DNA of 64,000 nucleotides. It comes from Ixodes scapularis. Its lineage: Eukaryota; Arthropoda; Arachnida; Ixodida; Ixodidae. Each line of letters begins with the position of its first letter. The stretch's first letter is position 1. Location: positions 558,001 through 622,000 of the forward strand of contig NW_024609955.1 of NCBI RefSeq assembly GCF_016920785.2. The letters are read 5' to 3'. Made by a program: the position numbers and the translations under genes. The notes under the pieces were generated by a model. That model searched no databases, was not told the origin of the DNA, and saw only the letters and a list, made by a program, of their open reading frames with translations. Below, piece by piece: positions 39,189-50,300 of the stretch.

Positions 39189-42100
39189 AAGTACAAGATA
39201 TTTGGAATAGTGAAGCAGCTCAAACTGTGGGACATTACAGATGCACCTGACGTGCCGAAGACTGTATTTGACACGGAGACCGTCTCGTATCCAAAGTGGC
39301 TGGAGGGAGTCTTCGACTCTCGGGTAGACTGGGAAAAGGCGAGTCGGTCTCTCGTCGCGGCGTACGAAGATCGCAAAAAGACGCTAGACATTTCGTCGGC
39401 TCTGGACGCCGAACGTTTGATCACGGAACCTCGCGCCGAGGCGTACGAGGCGGCTGCCAATTCCGACTTTGTCGCCGTCAGGCGAGCGTACAGGGAGGGC
39501 TTGCACCGCACCTTGCCTGCCGCGACGTGGGAATCTTGTCGGAAAGAAATTGTTCGTCTGAAGGACAAGGTACAACACAAGCGCGCGTCTCTGGCTCGGG
39601 AATACGTAGCAATCTACGAGTCCATCCTCGCGCACCGTCGCGCCGAAGACGAATCGCCCGCAAAGTTAGTGACCAGAATCTACTCGGACGAATCGCTGGG
39701 CAATTCAATGTCGGACCTAAAGGAAGACGACGCAGATGCGGTAGAGTATCGGCACTTGCACCTGGAAAGGGATTTGAAGTTGTATTCGAAATTATTGGCG
39801 GAATTGGACGCGACGAGGGAAGCGTTGCGATCCGCGAAAGCAGACACTGACATCGACACCTGTCCTAACCTAAACGCGGAGCCCGTCGTTGGCACAGTGT
39901 TTAGCGTCTTGTCGACGCTGCGTTCGGCCCGCGCCGTCAAGAGTAAGGTGGACGCATGGAACGAGTCTCTGCGAATAAAATCTTTATTGATTGAAAAGAG
40001 AAGCAAGCCGTTTACTCGAGACTTGTTCGTCTTCCTATCTTCTTTGTCGGCACCATCCGCCGCGGCCCGGTGGCCGAACTCGGACGCTCCGTTGGCTGCA
40101 TCTTCGAGGTCGGGATTCGACGATTGGTACTCAAACTGGGTCCTGCCCAGATACGTGTGCGACGAGAGCGATGGCGAGGCGTACGCGACCGAGATGCAAT
40201 TTTTGAAGGATCGCAGGGCGATCACCGAGAAGGAGATTGTCGCGCCCATACGTGGAATCGGGACGCCGTTCGAGGAAAATGTGTTGCGAGCTCGGATTGC
40301 GCGGACCAAAAAGTATATTTTCCTCACGGACGTATTGGGCCGACGCACCTCTACGGACGACCTCGACGTGCAACAGAGTACGCGCGACTTTACCGAGATG
40401 GCCCGATTCGTAGCGACAATGGTGCGAGAAACCAAGGAGGTGACTCATGCGATAGAGTCGCACCTGACGCCTTACGCGGAGAGCGTGAGGAGAACCGATC
40501 CGCTGGCCAGGGTGTACGCCGACTCGGATGACGGGACGACGGGGGTGTTGGAAGCGATAGCTTCTCCCGACGCGCTCCCGACTATGGACGCAGACGCACT
40601 CCGGCACACGGGCGACTATGTAAAGGTTCTCTTTGAGAAGGAAGCCAGGATGCGAGTCTTTGAAAACGTGCGGGACGCCTTGTACGTGCGCGATTGGAAA
40701 CCAGTCGCCCTGCAATACGGTGCCCAGAAACACTCTAGATTTTTTGGCTCTACGAGAGAAGGACCTGGTCGAATGGATCGACGTCTACCTAAAGAAACAC
40801 GCGTCTTTGCAGAGTGGTGATAGGATCGAGTTTCTAGATTCTTTATTCGAGACGTTATGGATCGACCTATCTAGACTCGAAGGGATAGTGAAGGCGAACG
40901 AGCGCGTGATAGGGGTGGCCAAGTCCGACCGAGAAATTGCCGACGCGGTGGACGAGTTAAAGAAGAACGGCTTGACAAAATTTGACGAGGACTTAAAAGA
41001 GTACAAACGCCTGCGCAACCGGGCGCAAAACAACACGCTCGTTTCCTTCAAAGACGCGCAACAGTTGTTGGATCGGTTGAGGGAGGTCGGACGAGTCTTG
41101 CGTTTTCTAAAGAGCGAACGACAGAGGATATGCGTTCGACTTCCATCTCGCGTTATCGACTACATTTCGCGACACCCGGACTTTGAATCGGGTGGAATCC
41201 AGTCGGGAGTCGCCAACGCTCGCGAATATAAAGTGTTTCTGGCCTTTTACGATGCTTGTGTCAAAAATTCCCTCGCGTCTCTTGTCCAAAGCCTAGACTT
41301 GAACACCACTGGGGAGTTGAACGAGGCCGTGGCGTCTTACGAACGAGTCTCAAAGCACTACCGTATCTACGACGCAGAGTACGAGACGCACGTGGAGTCT
41401 AGGCGAGAGATCCTAGCCGTGGTGCCCCAAACTAGCGCGCGAGTCAGATCCCTCGAAGCGGACCAAGAGTTTTTGCGAGCCTCCAAGGACGTCCTAGGCA
41501 GAGTGGCGTCCGACGAGTTGGCCGAGTTTGGAGCGACACTCGCTAGAATCGCCGACAGGATACGCGAAGGGGCCGCTCTCTTTGAAAAGCATCGGGCCGT
41601 GTTGTCTGCGGCGTTTGCGGTCGGGAGAGATTTTCCCAACCACCTGACCAACTACTACTACCAGCGCGACTGTATGCCATTCGCCAAGACGTTGAACGCG
41701 GTTAGCGCGCAGGCCGGCCTCTACGACGAATTCGAGGCAATGCGCGACGGCAGAACGGTGTCGAAGGAGTCTCTAGCCGAAGTGTACGTGCCTCACGCCG
41801 AGACCCTGGTGTGTTCGTTGGCGGCTTACGAGGCACACGTTCGTAAGGTATTTACGGACGATGCCATCGATCACATGCGCAGAGCCAAGGAGCGAATATC
41901 GCCCGTGCCTCTGGACGCGACCATCGACAACGAGAACCTCAGGGCCGCAATCGTGCGTACCGGTGCGTTAAATAAATCGCAGTTGTCAGAACTGGAAGAC
42001 AAGATCAGAGAAAGCTTGAATAGGACACGGACCGTGATCGAAGAAGTGGGCCGCCTGACTACGTTCGGAGAGCACTGGGGTTTTCTAACGGGAGTTGGTA

Positions 42101-43719
42101 GCGACTACACGGAAGACCGCCACGGGGTATTTGGATACGACGCGGCGTTGGAGACGACGCGCGGAACGCGGTCGCCCAAAGAGTGGCTGTCCACTCTGGC
42201 CACGGAAAGAGGTTACAACACGGCCGAGATAGTGCAACTCCTCAAAACGGTGTCGTCGGTAAAGAACTTGTACAACGAGATACTCGGCGTGTTTACTCCG
42301 GAATTGTGTAGTCTGTATTATCGCGTCGTCAAGCAAGTGGTGCTCTCGGACGCCGATTACAGAGGCAGGGTTCTACACGCGGCCGAGGCCCTGGCAAAGA
42401 TTCGAGCCAAACTGGGCGAGTCGTGCGACCCGAGTGCCTTTGCCAAAACGTTCGCAAATGTCAGAGACGCGGTCGACAGTATGAGGTTTCTTCTCGCGCA
42501 CGTCGCTTGCGTTCGCACGATTGAAAAGACACAGACGGCTCTAAACGTGTTCTTTGGGCGCTTCCCCCCGCCGCCACTTCAGAGAGACGTTGAGATTCTT
42601 CGCAAGTACGCTCTGTTGGCGGCGGGCAACCACGAGGTGGCCGCCCTGGTGTGCGAAATAATGGAGAAGACCCTGAAGGACGCTCGGTCCAACGTTCCGC
42701 TCTTGAATTACGTGGACGATCACCCCGACCTGGACGAGTACTTTCTCGTCAGGGTCGTGGAAGCGGCCAAGACATTCGCGAAGCGGTCCACCGTCTGCGA
42801 GTGGTTTTTTCGGCGGATGCGCGAGTATTATTCGAAAGAAGAGTACGACACCATGATTACCTCTCATTCTCGGGCCTTCAATTACCGAAACGATTGGATC
42901 GACGTTAAACTCATGGCCACCGTGCTGGCCGAGGGCATGGTTTGCGAACTGAACCCTACCGTGATCGAATTTATAAACGAGTTGCGGAAGGACGAGCGTA
43001 GGTTGTTAGGGCTGTTCGAGCGATACCGTGAGGCGGTGTCCACGTTTGAAAACTACAGGCTGGATTGGGCCGGCCTGATCAAGAGAGTCGGGCGGATGCC
43101 TCGCGAACGGATCCCGGGAACAGACTGGAGCGAGCGCGTCCATCCGAGCCTCGCGGCCAAACTCGCACACGGAGACGCGGCGGTGAAACTGTTTGAGCTC
43201 GTGTGCGACGCCGAAACGGAAGAAGACGCAATGAGCTCCGTATTTAGAGAAACTTCTTCAAAAGACAATTTGGATTACGGGTCGGTGTTTCACGACATGG
43301 ATCTGTGGACCACCGTGATCGAAAAGACTACCGCGATAGCCGAGCGGCTCTTGGACAAGCACGCGGACGTGTTTGGTTTTCTGGAGAGGCGCGAAGGCAG
43401 AGTATCGTCCGGGAACGAGGCCTCCGAGGTTGTGCTGCGTGCGATTGCGCGCGCCGCAAACACCTGGGTGGGCAAGCACTTGTGGCGAGAACTGGTGGCA
43501 GCCGAGCTCCTGAGGAAGCACGACTACGACGCGGACGTCGTGTTTAGACTTTACGGGAAACTCGTCTATTCCACCACGGGAAAGGAGTTTTCGAGCGGGG
43601 ACGTGCCCATCGACGTGTACGAGTTTCTCAAGGACAATGATCCGCCGACCGGGACTAGTCCCTCGATGGAAGTGTTTCGCATGATGCGTCCCGAAAATGT
43701 ACACGGTAAGCCAGTATAA
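39189..43719 (+). pseudogene. Giant modular protein, second part, frameshifted
   Basis: An open frame from about 39,189 without an ATG runs to about 40,740, then shifts by one base at a T-run (near 40,739-40,744) and continues to 43,719. The total is about 1,500 residues. It is helical, charged and similar in style to the preceding protein, with no membrane span or catalytic motif. Lack of a start, adjacency and similar style suggest that 35,729-43,719 was a single gene of about 2,650 codons broken by two small indels. The final stop lies a few codons from the likely host junction, so the C-terminus may be truncated. Family unknown. Confidence 0.6.
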
Positions 43720-44913
43720 CCACTGATTTTTGTTTACATCTTATATTATTTAACAACTAATTTCTCTAACTCTTGGACATTTTGCATCACTCAAACTATT
43801 TACGCCGAGAGTGTAGTCGACAGTAGGCCGGCATATCACCTGGTTTATACCTGTGCGTGATTAATTTTGTAATTATTTTTGTATTTTTTGTAACTCTTGG
43901 ACTCTGGTGCATTAGTATTATTCTCCTTTATTTTCCTTTTCTTTGTCTTCTATTCATCTGTTTTCCTTTTCTTTTTCTTTTGCCTTCCCCCATTTGCCTT
44001 GCCTCCCCTTTTCTTCCTTGACAACCTATTCCTTGGGGTCGAAGAAGAGGAAGTTTGAAATACAATTCAGTTGATAGTTCAGCGCTGTGTGAGTGTATTT
44101 TTTTGTGTGTTTGGATTTTCACTAACTGTCTACTTGCGCTGGTTCGTGATGATGCGTTAAAATAGCTCATAATTTAGTTTACAACGTTAAATTATCACTG
44201 TTTATATTGCTGAGAGTTTTCACTCTTCGCGTTCACCATTGCGACTGCCGTCCTTCAGCTGGCAACGTTGCTTTCTTTCTCTCGTGTTCTGTCGCTCTCT
44301 TTTGCGATCTTTCACTCGGGACCCCGGGTACAGTGGCTACAAGGAGAAGTGTGGCGAGCGCGCCGGCTCAGGCGTGGCACTTCGCCAGGGAAAAAGTAGA
44401 TGGCGCTGCGGCACTTATACACGTTAGCGGCGCGCTGAGGCAGCATTGGTAAGGCTGCGTTTTTATTTGATTACGCCTCCGTATGTCTCACCATATAATA
44501 GAAATGGAATGTTTTTTCGTAGTTAACTAAAACTGAACGTCGGAACTATCATTTTCTAATTTTGAAGAAAAGGAATTAGTGAAATATCACGACGTGCGGG
44601 CACATATCGACGGCTCGGAAAGTGGGGAAATGTGTTCGACTACGTAACATTTGCAAATATTTTGCCACTCAGTGCTATTTTGAATAAACAGAGTCACTGA
44701 CCACTATTCTTTGCCTTACCTTATGAGTAGCTAAGCGTGAGCGCGTGAAAAAATATGCCCTTGTGTTAGTCGTCAAATACGCAGTTGTCAAAAGGTAGAA
44801 AGCATTTTATATGTACAGAGCTTTTAACGTTCGTATCGTTGCATGTTTCGCAGGTGCTCACCGTCGTCCTCGTCTCTCTCTGAGCTCTCGTGCTCAGCAG
44901 GATGCTAACACTC
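43720..44913. other. Host sequence beyond the viral junction
   Basis: About 1.2 kb, AT-richer, with pyrimidine-rich tracts (43,920-44,030) and no convincing gene. TAACTCTTGGAC occurs twice (about 43,770 and 43,891). The stretch just left of 44,914 probably belongs to the gypsy relic that resumes at 50,511. Confidence 0.5.
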
Positions 44914-44924
44914 GGCTATCCTAT
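44914..44924. repeat. Target-site duplication, left copy (LINE C)
   Basis: GGCTATCCTAT, identical to 50,500-50,510, abutting the poly(T) that marks the 3' end of the minus-strand element. Confidence 0.8.
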
Positions 44925-45154
44925 TTTTTTTTTTTTTTTTTATTTGATGTAGAGAAAGGAAATCAGAGATGTTAGCCTGGAGTTGATCTCCTGACTGGCT
45001 ACTCTGAGTGGGGAGGGGAGTTAGGGAATGAAAGATATAAGTATGAAAAGAAGGCGTTCCATCTCAGGCCCACACACACACTCACACGCACGCGCAGTAT
45101 ATAAATTAGAAAAAAAAATAAAAAAAAAAGGTGGGCAACTTTTGCGACCTTAGG

Positions 45155-48100
45155 TCAGAGTCTTTTGTCAAGGCCTGTTGCTGACAGGAACTTTAGAAGG
45201 GCATTCGTTGACTTCGCAGCGCGGCTTTCGTCATCCCATGGTCCGAGAAGATGTTGAAGAGTGAGGGCTGATCCAGTTGTCTGATGAATGTCTTTGTAGA
45301 GCTGGTGCCGATTATCAGTATACTTAGGGCATTCAAGTAATACGTGTTTGATGTCTTCAATGGTTCCGCATAGGGGACAGTTGGGTGATTCGAGCTTTCC
45401 GATGAGATGAAGGTAGTAGTTTGTGTAAGACACTTTTAGGCGCATTCTATGAAGAACTGCCTCCCGTCGCCTCTTGAGACCGCGTGGAACTTTGAACGTT
45501 AAATTTGGGTCAATTATTTTTAAGGACGAGCTCTGGTGGGCGACCGCTTTCCAATGACGCGCTGCAGTAGACCTCCCCAGGAGTGCCACAGCTGCACGAA
45601 TGTCTGATCTTGTAAATGGAGCCATAACTTGCTGAACGTGGTCATGGCCACCTGCAGCCATAGCATCAGCCATTTCATTTCCTTGTAGGCCACAGTGGCT
45701 AGGTATCCATTGGAAAGAAATTGAATGTCCTAAAAGGTTAGCATCTGCATGAACTTTCAGAATTTGTAGAACTAATTGCCTATTTGGACTCTTTCTACGT
45801 GGAGACTGCAGCGATTGGAGAGCTGACTTAGAGTCAGTAATAACTGTCCAAGTGCGAGGAGACACATCTAATATGTAAGAAAGCGCCTCACGAATGGCTA
45901 CCAACTCTGCCGCAGTGGAGCACATTCTGTGAGACAACTTGTGGCCCGCGCTCAGACAGAGCGCCGGGGACGCCAATCCAATCGATGATCCTTCAGGTGT
46001 AGTCGATGCATCTGTGTATAAATGGCAGGAGGAAGAGTGCCGCGTATATAAAACAGACAAAGAAAGCTGACGAAGAACAACTGGAGGGAGCGCTGATTTT
46101 TTAATTATTCCTGGGATGTCTGTGTGGAGCACAAGAGGGGGCAACAACCAAGGAGGCGTAGCGAGGATGAGAGAGTCCTGATATGCATCTGGAATGTTCT
46201 CTCTGTGATCAATAATGGCCTGTGCAATGCGGCTGTAGAAACACCTCTCCGGTATGTCCGCTAGGTGGTGCGAGTCATGCCGTGTAAGGTGCCTTATGTG
46301 ATTTCGTAGAGTCTCCTGAACGCGAATGGCTCTGACAGGTAGGCAGTGAGTTTCAGCTATTGTATCGATGGTCGAGGTTGAACGAGGTACCCCAAGGCAT
46401 ACTCTGAGCGCCTGTGCTTGAAGAGATTCAAGCTTTTTCATGTTTGTGGGACTTAAACCATGCATAACTGGCAAGCTGTAGCGGAGAACGCCAACGAATA
46501 AGCTGTTATATAAACGCAGAAGTCCAGCTACGGATGTCCCCCAGGTTGTGCCGCTTATAAACCTCCCTAAACTAATAAATGCAGAAAGCTTCGTCTTAAG
46601 ATGTTTTAGTTGCGGATTCCATGTTAGGCCCTTGTCTATATAAACTCCGAGAAAAAGATGATTTGGAGTGTAAGGAATATCTGTACCATGGAGGGAAAGA
46701 GGGTAACGGCTCATTTTCATCCTCGTGAAAGCTACAGCTGCTGATTTTGTTGGAGCAATTTCAAGCCCCCGATCGTAAAGAAATTGGGATACTTGAAAAA
46801 GTGCCTTCTGTAGTTGAGCATGTACCTGCTTAAGAGAGGCAGCGGTTGCCCATAGGCAGATGTCGTCGGCATAAAGTGTAAGGTGCACGGAATCTGGTAC
46901 AGCCTTCGTAAGCCCGATAAGTGCGATGTTAAAAAGAACCGGACTAAGAACGCCCCCTTGGGGTACACCCTTCGTTAAAACATGATATGAGGTGTCGCTT
47001 TCTTTGGTGTGCATGTAGATTGTTCGATTATGGAGGTAGTCAGCAACCCAGTCAAACAGTCGCCCACTAATTCCAACTGATTGGAGTCCTTGTAGAACGG
47101 CTGAATGTCGGATATTGTCGAAAGCTCCACGTACATCGAGAAACACTGCTATAGTAAACTTTCCCCGAAGCTTCTGGTCTTCAACATGGGCTACAAGATC
47201 GATGACGTTGTCAATCGAGCTACGGCTTTGCCTGAACCCCGTCATTGTAGCTGGATATGCTGAGCTTGATTCGAGGAACCACTCCAGCCGTGACAGAATT
47301 AACCGCTCCATGCATTTGCCGACGCAGCTAGTTAAAGAAATTGGCCGGTAAGACTTCAAATCAAGAGGAGACTTACCCGCCTTGAGTACAGGAACGATGT
47401 TCGCAATTTTCCACGCTTGTGGAACACGACAGTTTGTCCATGAGTCATTAAATATCTGAAGCAACAGCTGGCGAGCTGCTGGTCCTAGGTGGGCAAGTGT
47501 ACCGTAAGTGATTTTATCTGGACCAGGCGAAGAAGAGTGATCAAGGGAGGCTAAAACTTCATCTAGTTCTGGCGCACTGAAGATGGCATTCATGGGAGCT
47601 GAAAAAGAAGTATGTTCAGTGCTTAAATGCAGTGAAACATCGTCGTTTAAGGCTGGTAGAACGAGTGAAGCGCAAAACTCTTCAGCGATGTCACGTGGCG
47701 AGCGACCTGTGTGGAGTGATAACGCAAGAAAAGGCGTTTTTTGTTGCGGTTTGGATCTTAGTCCGCGAGCAACGTGCCATATTTTTGACAGTGGAGCACG
47801 GGGATCAAATGAGGAAGCACATGTTCTTCTCCACTTCTTCCGACCTAGTTTATCCAAGTGACGGCGGATATGTTTTTGAGTGCGCCTGTCTACTCTTACG
47901 TCAGCTGCTAATTTGGTTCGTCGAGCGCGACGCTCTGCCCGTCGACGAATTGCTCGAAGTTTTTCGTATTCCGCATCCACAACGGTGCGCGAGGCTGGGA
48001 GACGGACAGTCCTGGTCGCTTCCGTCGCTGATAGCTCTATCGTTGAGACAAACTCCTCGTAAGTGCTTGTTCCTTGCAGGCGCAGTTCCACATTGTCTCG

Positions 48101-48835
48101 AAAACATGGCCAATCTATATATGAAGTGAGAACATGATTATAAAAATTTGCTTGGAACCCTCTGACCGTTATGTAGGTAGGCATATGGTCACTGCCATGA
48201 GTCTCTATATCAACAAGCCAGGAGTTTTGGGACAGGAGCTCGCGCGACATGAACGCAACATCTAAACAACTACTGCAGCGACTACCTCGAATGAACGTAG
48301 GTGAACCATCATTCAGGAGACATAGGTCGTAAGAGTCCGCCAGATCGAGTAGCTCTCGTCCCCGTGGCTTCGTCCTTACACTGCCCCACGCCACATTATG
48401 GGCATTGAAATCACCTACTAACAAAATGTGGGATTTACATTGTCGAATAATATTATCTAATCTCGAGATATCGAAGCCGCAGGCCGGAGCTATGTATACA
48501 GCAATAACGGTGAATGTAACTTTCCCCTTTCGAACTATGACACTCACATACTCATTGTCCGGATGAGGGGTGATATCATGTGACACATAGGTTAGGTCTT
48601 TCCGGAGCGCAAGAAAAACTCTACTAATGCCATTAGGACGAACCGACTGAAATATTTCATATCCCGAAAGTCGAAAGTCGGATGGAACGCGTGATTCGCT
48701 GATAGCTAAGATAGGAAAGTGATATTTGAACATAAGCTGTCGGAAGTCGGAAAGCCGAGGACGAAGTCCTCTCGCGTTCCACTGAAAAACGGTCGCATTT
48801 TTAAGACTCTCTTGGAATGACGAAACGTCAACCAT
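45155..48835 (-). CDS. LINE C ORF2 (EN-RT-RNase H)
   Basis: A 1,226-residue intact protein from the ATG at 48,835. Endonuclease GDFNAHNVAWG (about residue 140), reverse transcriptase PGPDKITYG, PQGGVLSPVLF and YADD (about 656), RNase H YTDAST (about 941) and IPSHCGLQGNEMAD (about 1,050), and a terminal CPLCGTIEDIKHVLLEC finger (about 1,158). It nicks target DNA, primes and copies its RNA. No frame lesion is seen. It starts inside the end of ORF1, suggesting termination-reinitiation. Confidence 0.93.
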   Translation of the reverse strand: MVDVSSFQESLKNATVFQWNARGLRPRLSDFRQLMFKYHFPILAISESRVPSDFRLSGYEIFQSVRPNGISRVFLALRKDLTYVSHDITPHPDNEYVSVIVRKGKVTFTVIAVYIAPACGFDISRLDNIIRQCKSHILLVGDFNAHNVAWGSVRTKPRGRELLDLADSYDLCLLNDGSPTFIRGSRCSSCLDVAFMSRELLSQNSWLVDIETHGSDHMPTYITVRGFQANFYNHVLTSYIDWPCFRDNVELRLQGTSTYEEFVSTIELSATEATRTVRLPASRTVVDAEYEKLRAIRRRAERRARRTKLAADVRVDRRTQKHIRRHLDKLGRKKWRRTCASSFDPRAPLSKIWHVARGLRSKPQQKTPFLALSLHTGRSPRDIAEEFCASLVLPALNDDVSLHLSTEHTSFSAPMNAIFSAPELDEVLASLDHSSSPGPDKITYGTLAHLGPAARQLLLQIFNDSWTNCRVPQAWKIANIVPVLKAGKSPLDLKSYRPISLTSCVGKCMERLILSRLEWFLESSSAYPATMTGFRQSRSSIDNVIDLVAHVEDQKLRGKFTIAVFLDVRGAFDNIRHSAVLQGLQSVGISGRLFDWVADYLHNRTIYMHTKESDTSYHVLTKGVPQGGVLSPVLFNIALIGLTKAVPDSVHLTLYADDICLWATAASLKQVHAQLQKALFQVSQFLYDRGLEIAPTKSAAVAFTRMKMSRYPLSLHGTDIPYTPNHLFLGVYIDKGLTWNPQLKHLKTKLSAFISLGRFISGTTWGTSVAGLLRLYNSLFVGVLRYSLPVMHGLSPTNMKKLESLQAQALRVCLGVPRSTSTIDTIAETHCLPVRAIRVQETLRNHIRHLTRHDSHHLADIPERCFYSRIAQAIIDHRENIPDAYQDSLILATPPWLLPPLVLHTDIPGIIKKSALPPVVLRQLSLSVLYTRHSSSCHLYTDASTTPEGSSIGLASPALCLSAGHKLSHRMCSTAAELVAIREALSYILDVSPRTWTVITDSKSALQSLQSPRRKSPNRQLVLQILKVHADANLLGHSISFQWIPSHCGLQGNEMADAMAAGGHDHVQQVMAPFTRSDIRAAVALLGRSTAARHWKAVAHQSSSLKIIDPNLTFKVPRGLKRRREAVLHRMRLKVSYTNYYLHLIGKLESPNCPLCGTIEDIKHVLLECPKYTDNRHQLYKDIHQTTGSALTLQHLLGPWDDESRAAKSTNALLKFLSATGLDKRL

Positions 48836-50300
48836 TATTCTGATGCGAATTTCCTGCCATCGCGATAACTGCGGGTTCGAATACTAGGATTCCTTGCAGA
48901 ATGCTTTTAAAGGCACATGGTGGTAGTTGTGCCGTGAAACTTCGTAGGGCAGAGAAAACAAGGCAGATGATATCGCCAATTGTCATGGAGCAGAATACGG
49001 AAGGTGCAGGTTGCTGGGGACGCTTATCAGCTTTGACAACGTCGCTGTATGTGCGCCTGTTGGTCGTGCGGGAAGATACGTCTGTAGCTTTGAGCTCATC
49101 TGTAGAGGTAGCGGGCTTGCGAGGAGGTCCTTGGTTTGGCGTTGGTGGGATTGTTGTAGATGCCCGAGTCTTCTTCTTGGTCTTCTGTGGCGGCCCCTTA
49201 GGCTTCGCACCTTGTTCGGCAACGCTAGGCGTTTCTTGGGCATCTGCAGTGTCCGTTGCACTAAAAGTAGCGCTTTTTGGAATTGTGTTCTCGTTCGACG
49301 GCGAAGCGAGCTTTGGTCCATGAACAAACTGCTTTGTTCTGGCTAGGGCTCTGAGGCGCACCTTGCAATTTACATAGTCTGCAGGGTGTTCGCCACCGCA
49401 GTTTGCACACTTGACTGCCGTTTCTCCCGGGCAGTCCCTCGTTAAGTGTGGTTGAGCACACTTCTTGCACTTGGCGTCTCCTTTGCAATATTTTGCAACA
49501 TGGCCAAGCACTTGACACTTGAAGCACCTGGTCGGCGCTTCGATGTACTCGCTGACCTCGTGTTTGGTGAATCCGAGGCTTATTCTGCATGGGCGTTCTG
49601 TGTTGGGGCGGAAAGCTAAGACTGCCTTGTCTGTTGGTTGGGCAGCTTCCCCAGGTTTTCCTCGACGTCGGTAGAGTCGACGGGCTGCAATGACCCCGTC
49701 TTGCTGCAGGAACGTGGCCAGCTCGGCGTCCGTGTGCCAAAGGGGTACGCCTCTGATTATGCCACAGTTCTGCAGATATGTTCTGGGCACCGTGGCTTGA
49801 ACGGGAACTCCGCCGAGGCAGCGAACCTTCAAAAGGCGGTCCACTGTGGCGGTTTCAGCGACTTCTACTAGAAGTCCGCCTCTGGCAGTGAAACGATGTC
49901 TTATTATGGCAGCCGCCGCCTCTGCGTTTACTTCGGCGCTCAAGCTCGATGGATTTTGATGTTGCAAACGATGTCCTTCATTTGCAGGCACAAAGAGGAC
50001 AGGGATTCCAGTTGTTCTCTGACGGCGATGCTCAACGAGAACGAACCCCTCAAGATCGCCCTCGATGAGCTCTTGTTCCATCGAGTCGCTCTCTGCCGCC
50101 AGTTGTTTGGCAGGTGTTAAAGCAGAATTGTCGCCTTCATCGCCGCGTCGTTTACCGAGAGTAGAGCGCGCGGATGGAGTGTCTTGAGTGACGTACGTGT
50201 CTTGAGTGACGTACGTGTGGTCTTCGTTTGGAGATGTCTGTGAATAATATGAAGATCCGGTCGCAGATGCCAGTGCAGAAGTACCGGGTTGAGAGGTCAT
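48828..50300 (-). CDS. LINE C ORF1, gag-like with CCHC knuckles
   Basis: 490 residues from ATG 50,300-50,298. The frame is open further upstream, to a TTG at 50,411. It has a Ser/Thr-rich N-terminus with a tandem YVTQD duplication, then a central folded domain. Three zinc knuckles start at RCFKCQVLGHVAKYC, followed by a basic Pro/Thr-rich region and a C-terminal segment ending at 48,828. The stop overlaps the ORF2 ATG by eight bases. RNA-binding partner of ORF2. Confidence 0.85.
   Translation of the reverse strand: MTSQPGTSALASATGSSYYSQTSPNEDHTYVTQDTYVTQDTPSARSTLGKRRGDEGDNSALTPAKQLAAESDSMEQELIEGDLEGFVLVEHRRQRTTGIPVLFVPANEGHRLQHQNPSSLSAEVNAEAAAAIIRHRFTARGGLLVEVAETATVDRLLKVRCLGGVPVQATVPRTYLQNCGIIRGVPLWHTDAELATFLQQDGVIAARRLYRRRGKPGEAAQPTDKAVLAFRPNTERPCRISLGFTKHEVSEYIEAPTRCFKCQVLGHVAKYCKGDAKCKKCAQPHLTRDCPGETAVKCANCGGEHPADYVNCKVRLRALARTKQFVHGPKLASPSNENTIPKSATFSATDTADAQETPSVAEQGAKPKGPPQKTKKKTRASTTIPPTPNQGPPRKPATSTDELKATDVSSRTTNRRTYSDVVKADKRPQQPAPSVFCSMTIGDIICLVFSALRSFTAQLPPCAFKSILQGILVFEPAVIAMAGNSHQNNG

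Larger units (their letters stand above)
1..43719. other. Endogenous large dsDNA virus block
   Basis: About 43.7 kb, of which about 11.7 kb is later LINE insertion, packed with intronless ORFs on both strands. Gaps are tens of bases, stop/start codons overlap (for example 31,347-31,350) and divergent starts lie 14 bp apart (8,494/8,509). Base composition is more GC-rich than the sequence to the right of 43.72 kb. Content (histone-like protein, XPD-type helicase, tandem paralogs with hydrophobic C-terminal tails, giant modular proteins, 231-bp repeat array) fits a large nuclear arthropod DNA virus. Nonsense mutations, frameshifts and two LINE insertions with target-site duplications show that it lies in a host chromosome and is decaying. 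The viral family is not assigned: no replicative polymerase or named entry-factor gene is recognisable here. The left end lies outside the window. Confidence 0.8.

Noticed and set aside
40739..40744. Programmed ribosomal frameshift
   Set aside because: Only a T-run is seen, with no slippery heptamer plus structure; many other breaks in the block favour decay or sequencing error.
1..43719. Firm assignment to nimaviruses, nudiviruses or hytrosaviruses
   Set aside because: No diagnostic core gene is recognised; the repeat array and giant proteins are only suggestive.
1..43719. Bacterial contamination or symbiont DNA
   Set aside because: Host-type LINEs with target duplications interrupt the genes, and there are no bacterial gene families or ribosome-binding sites.
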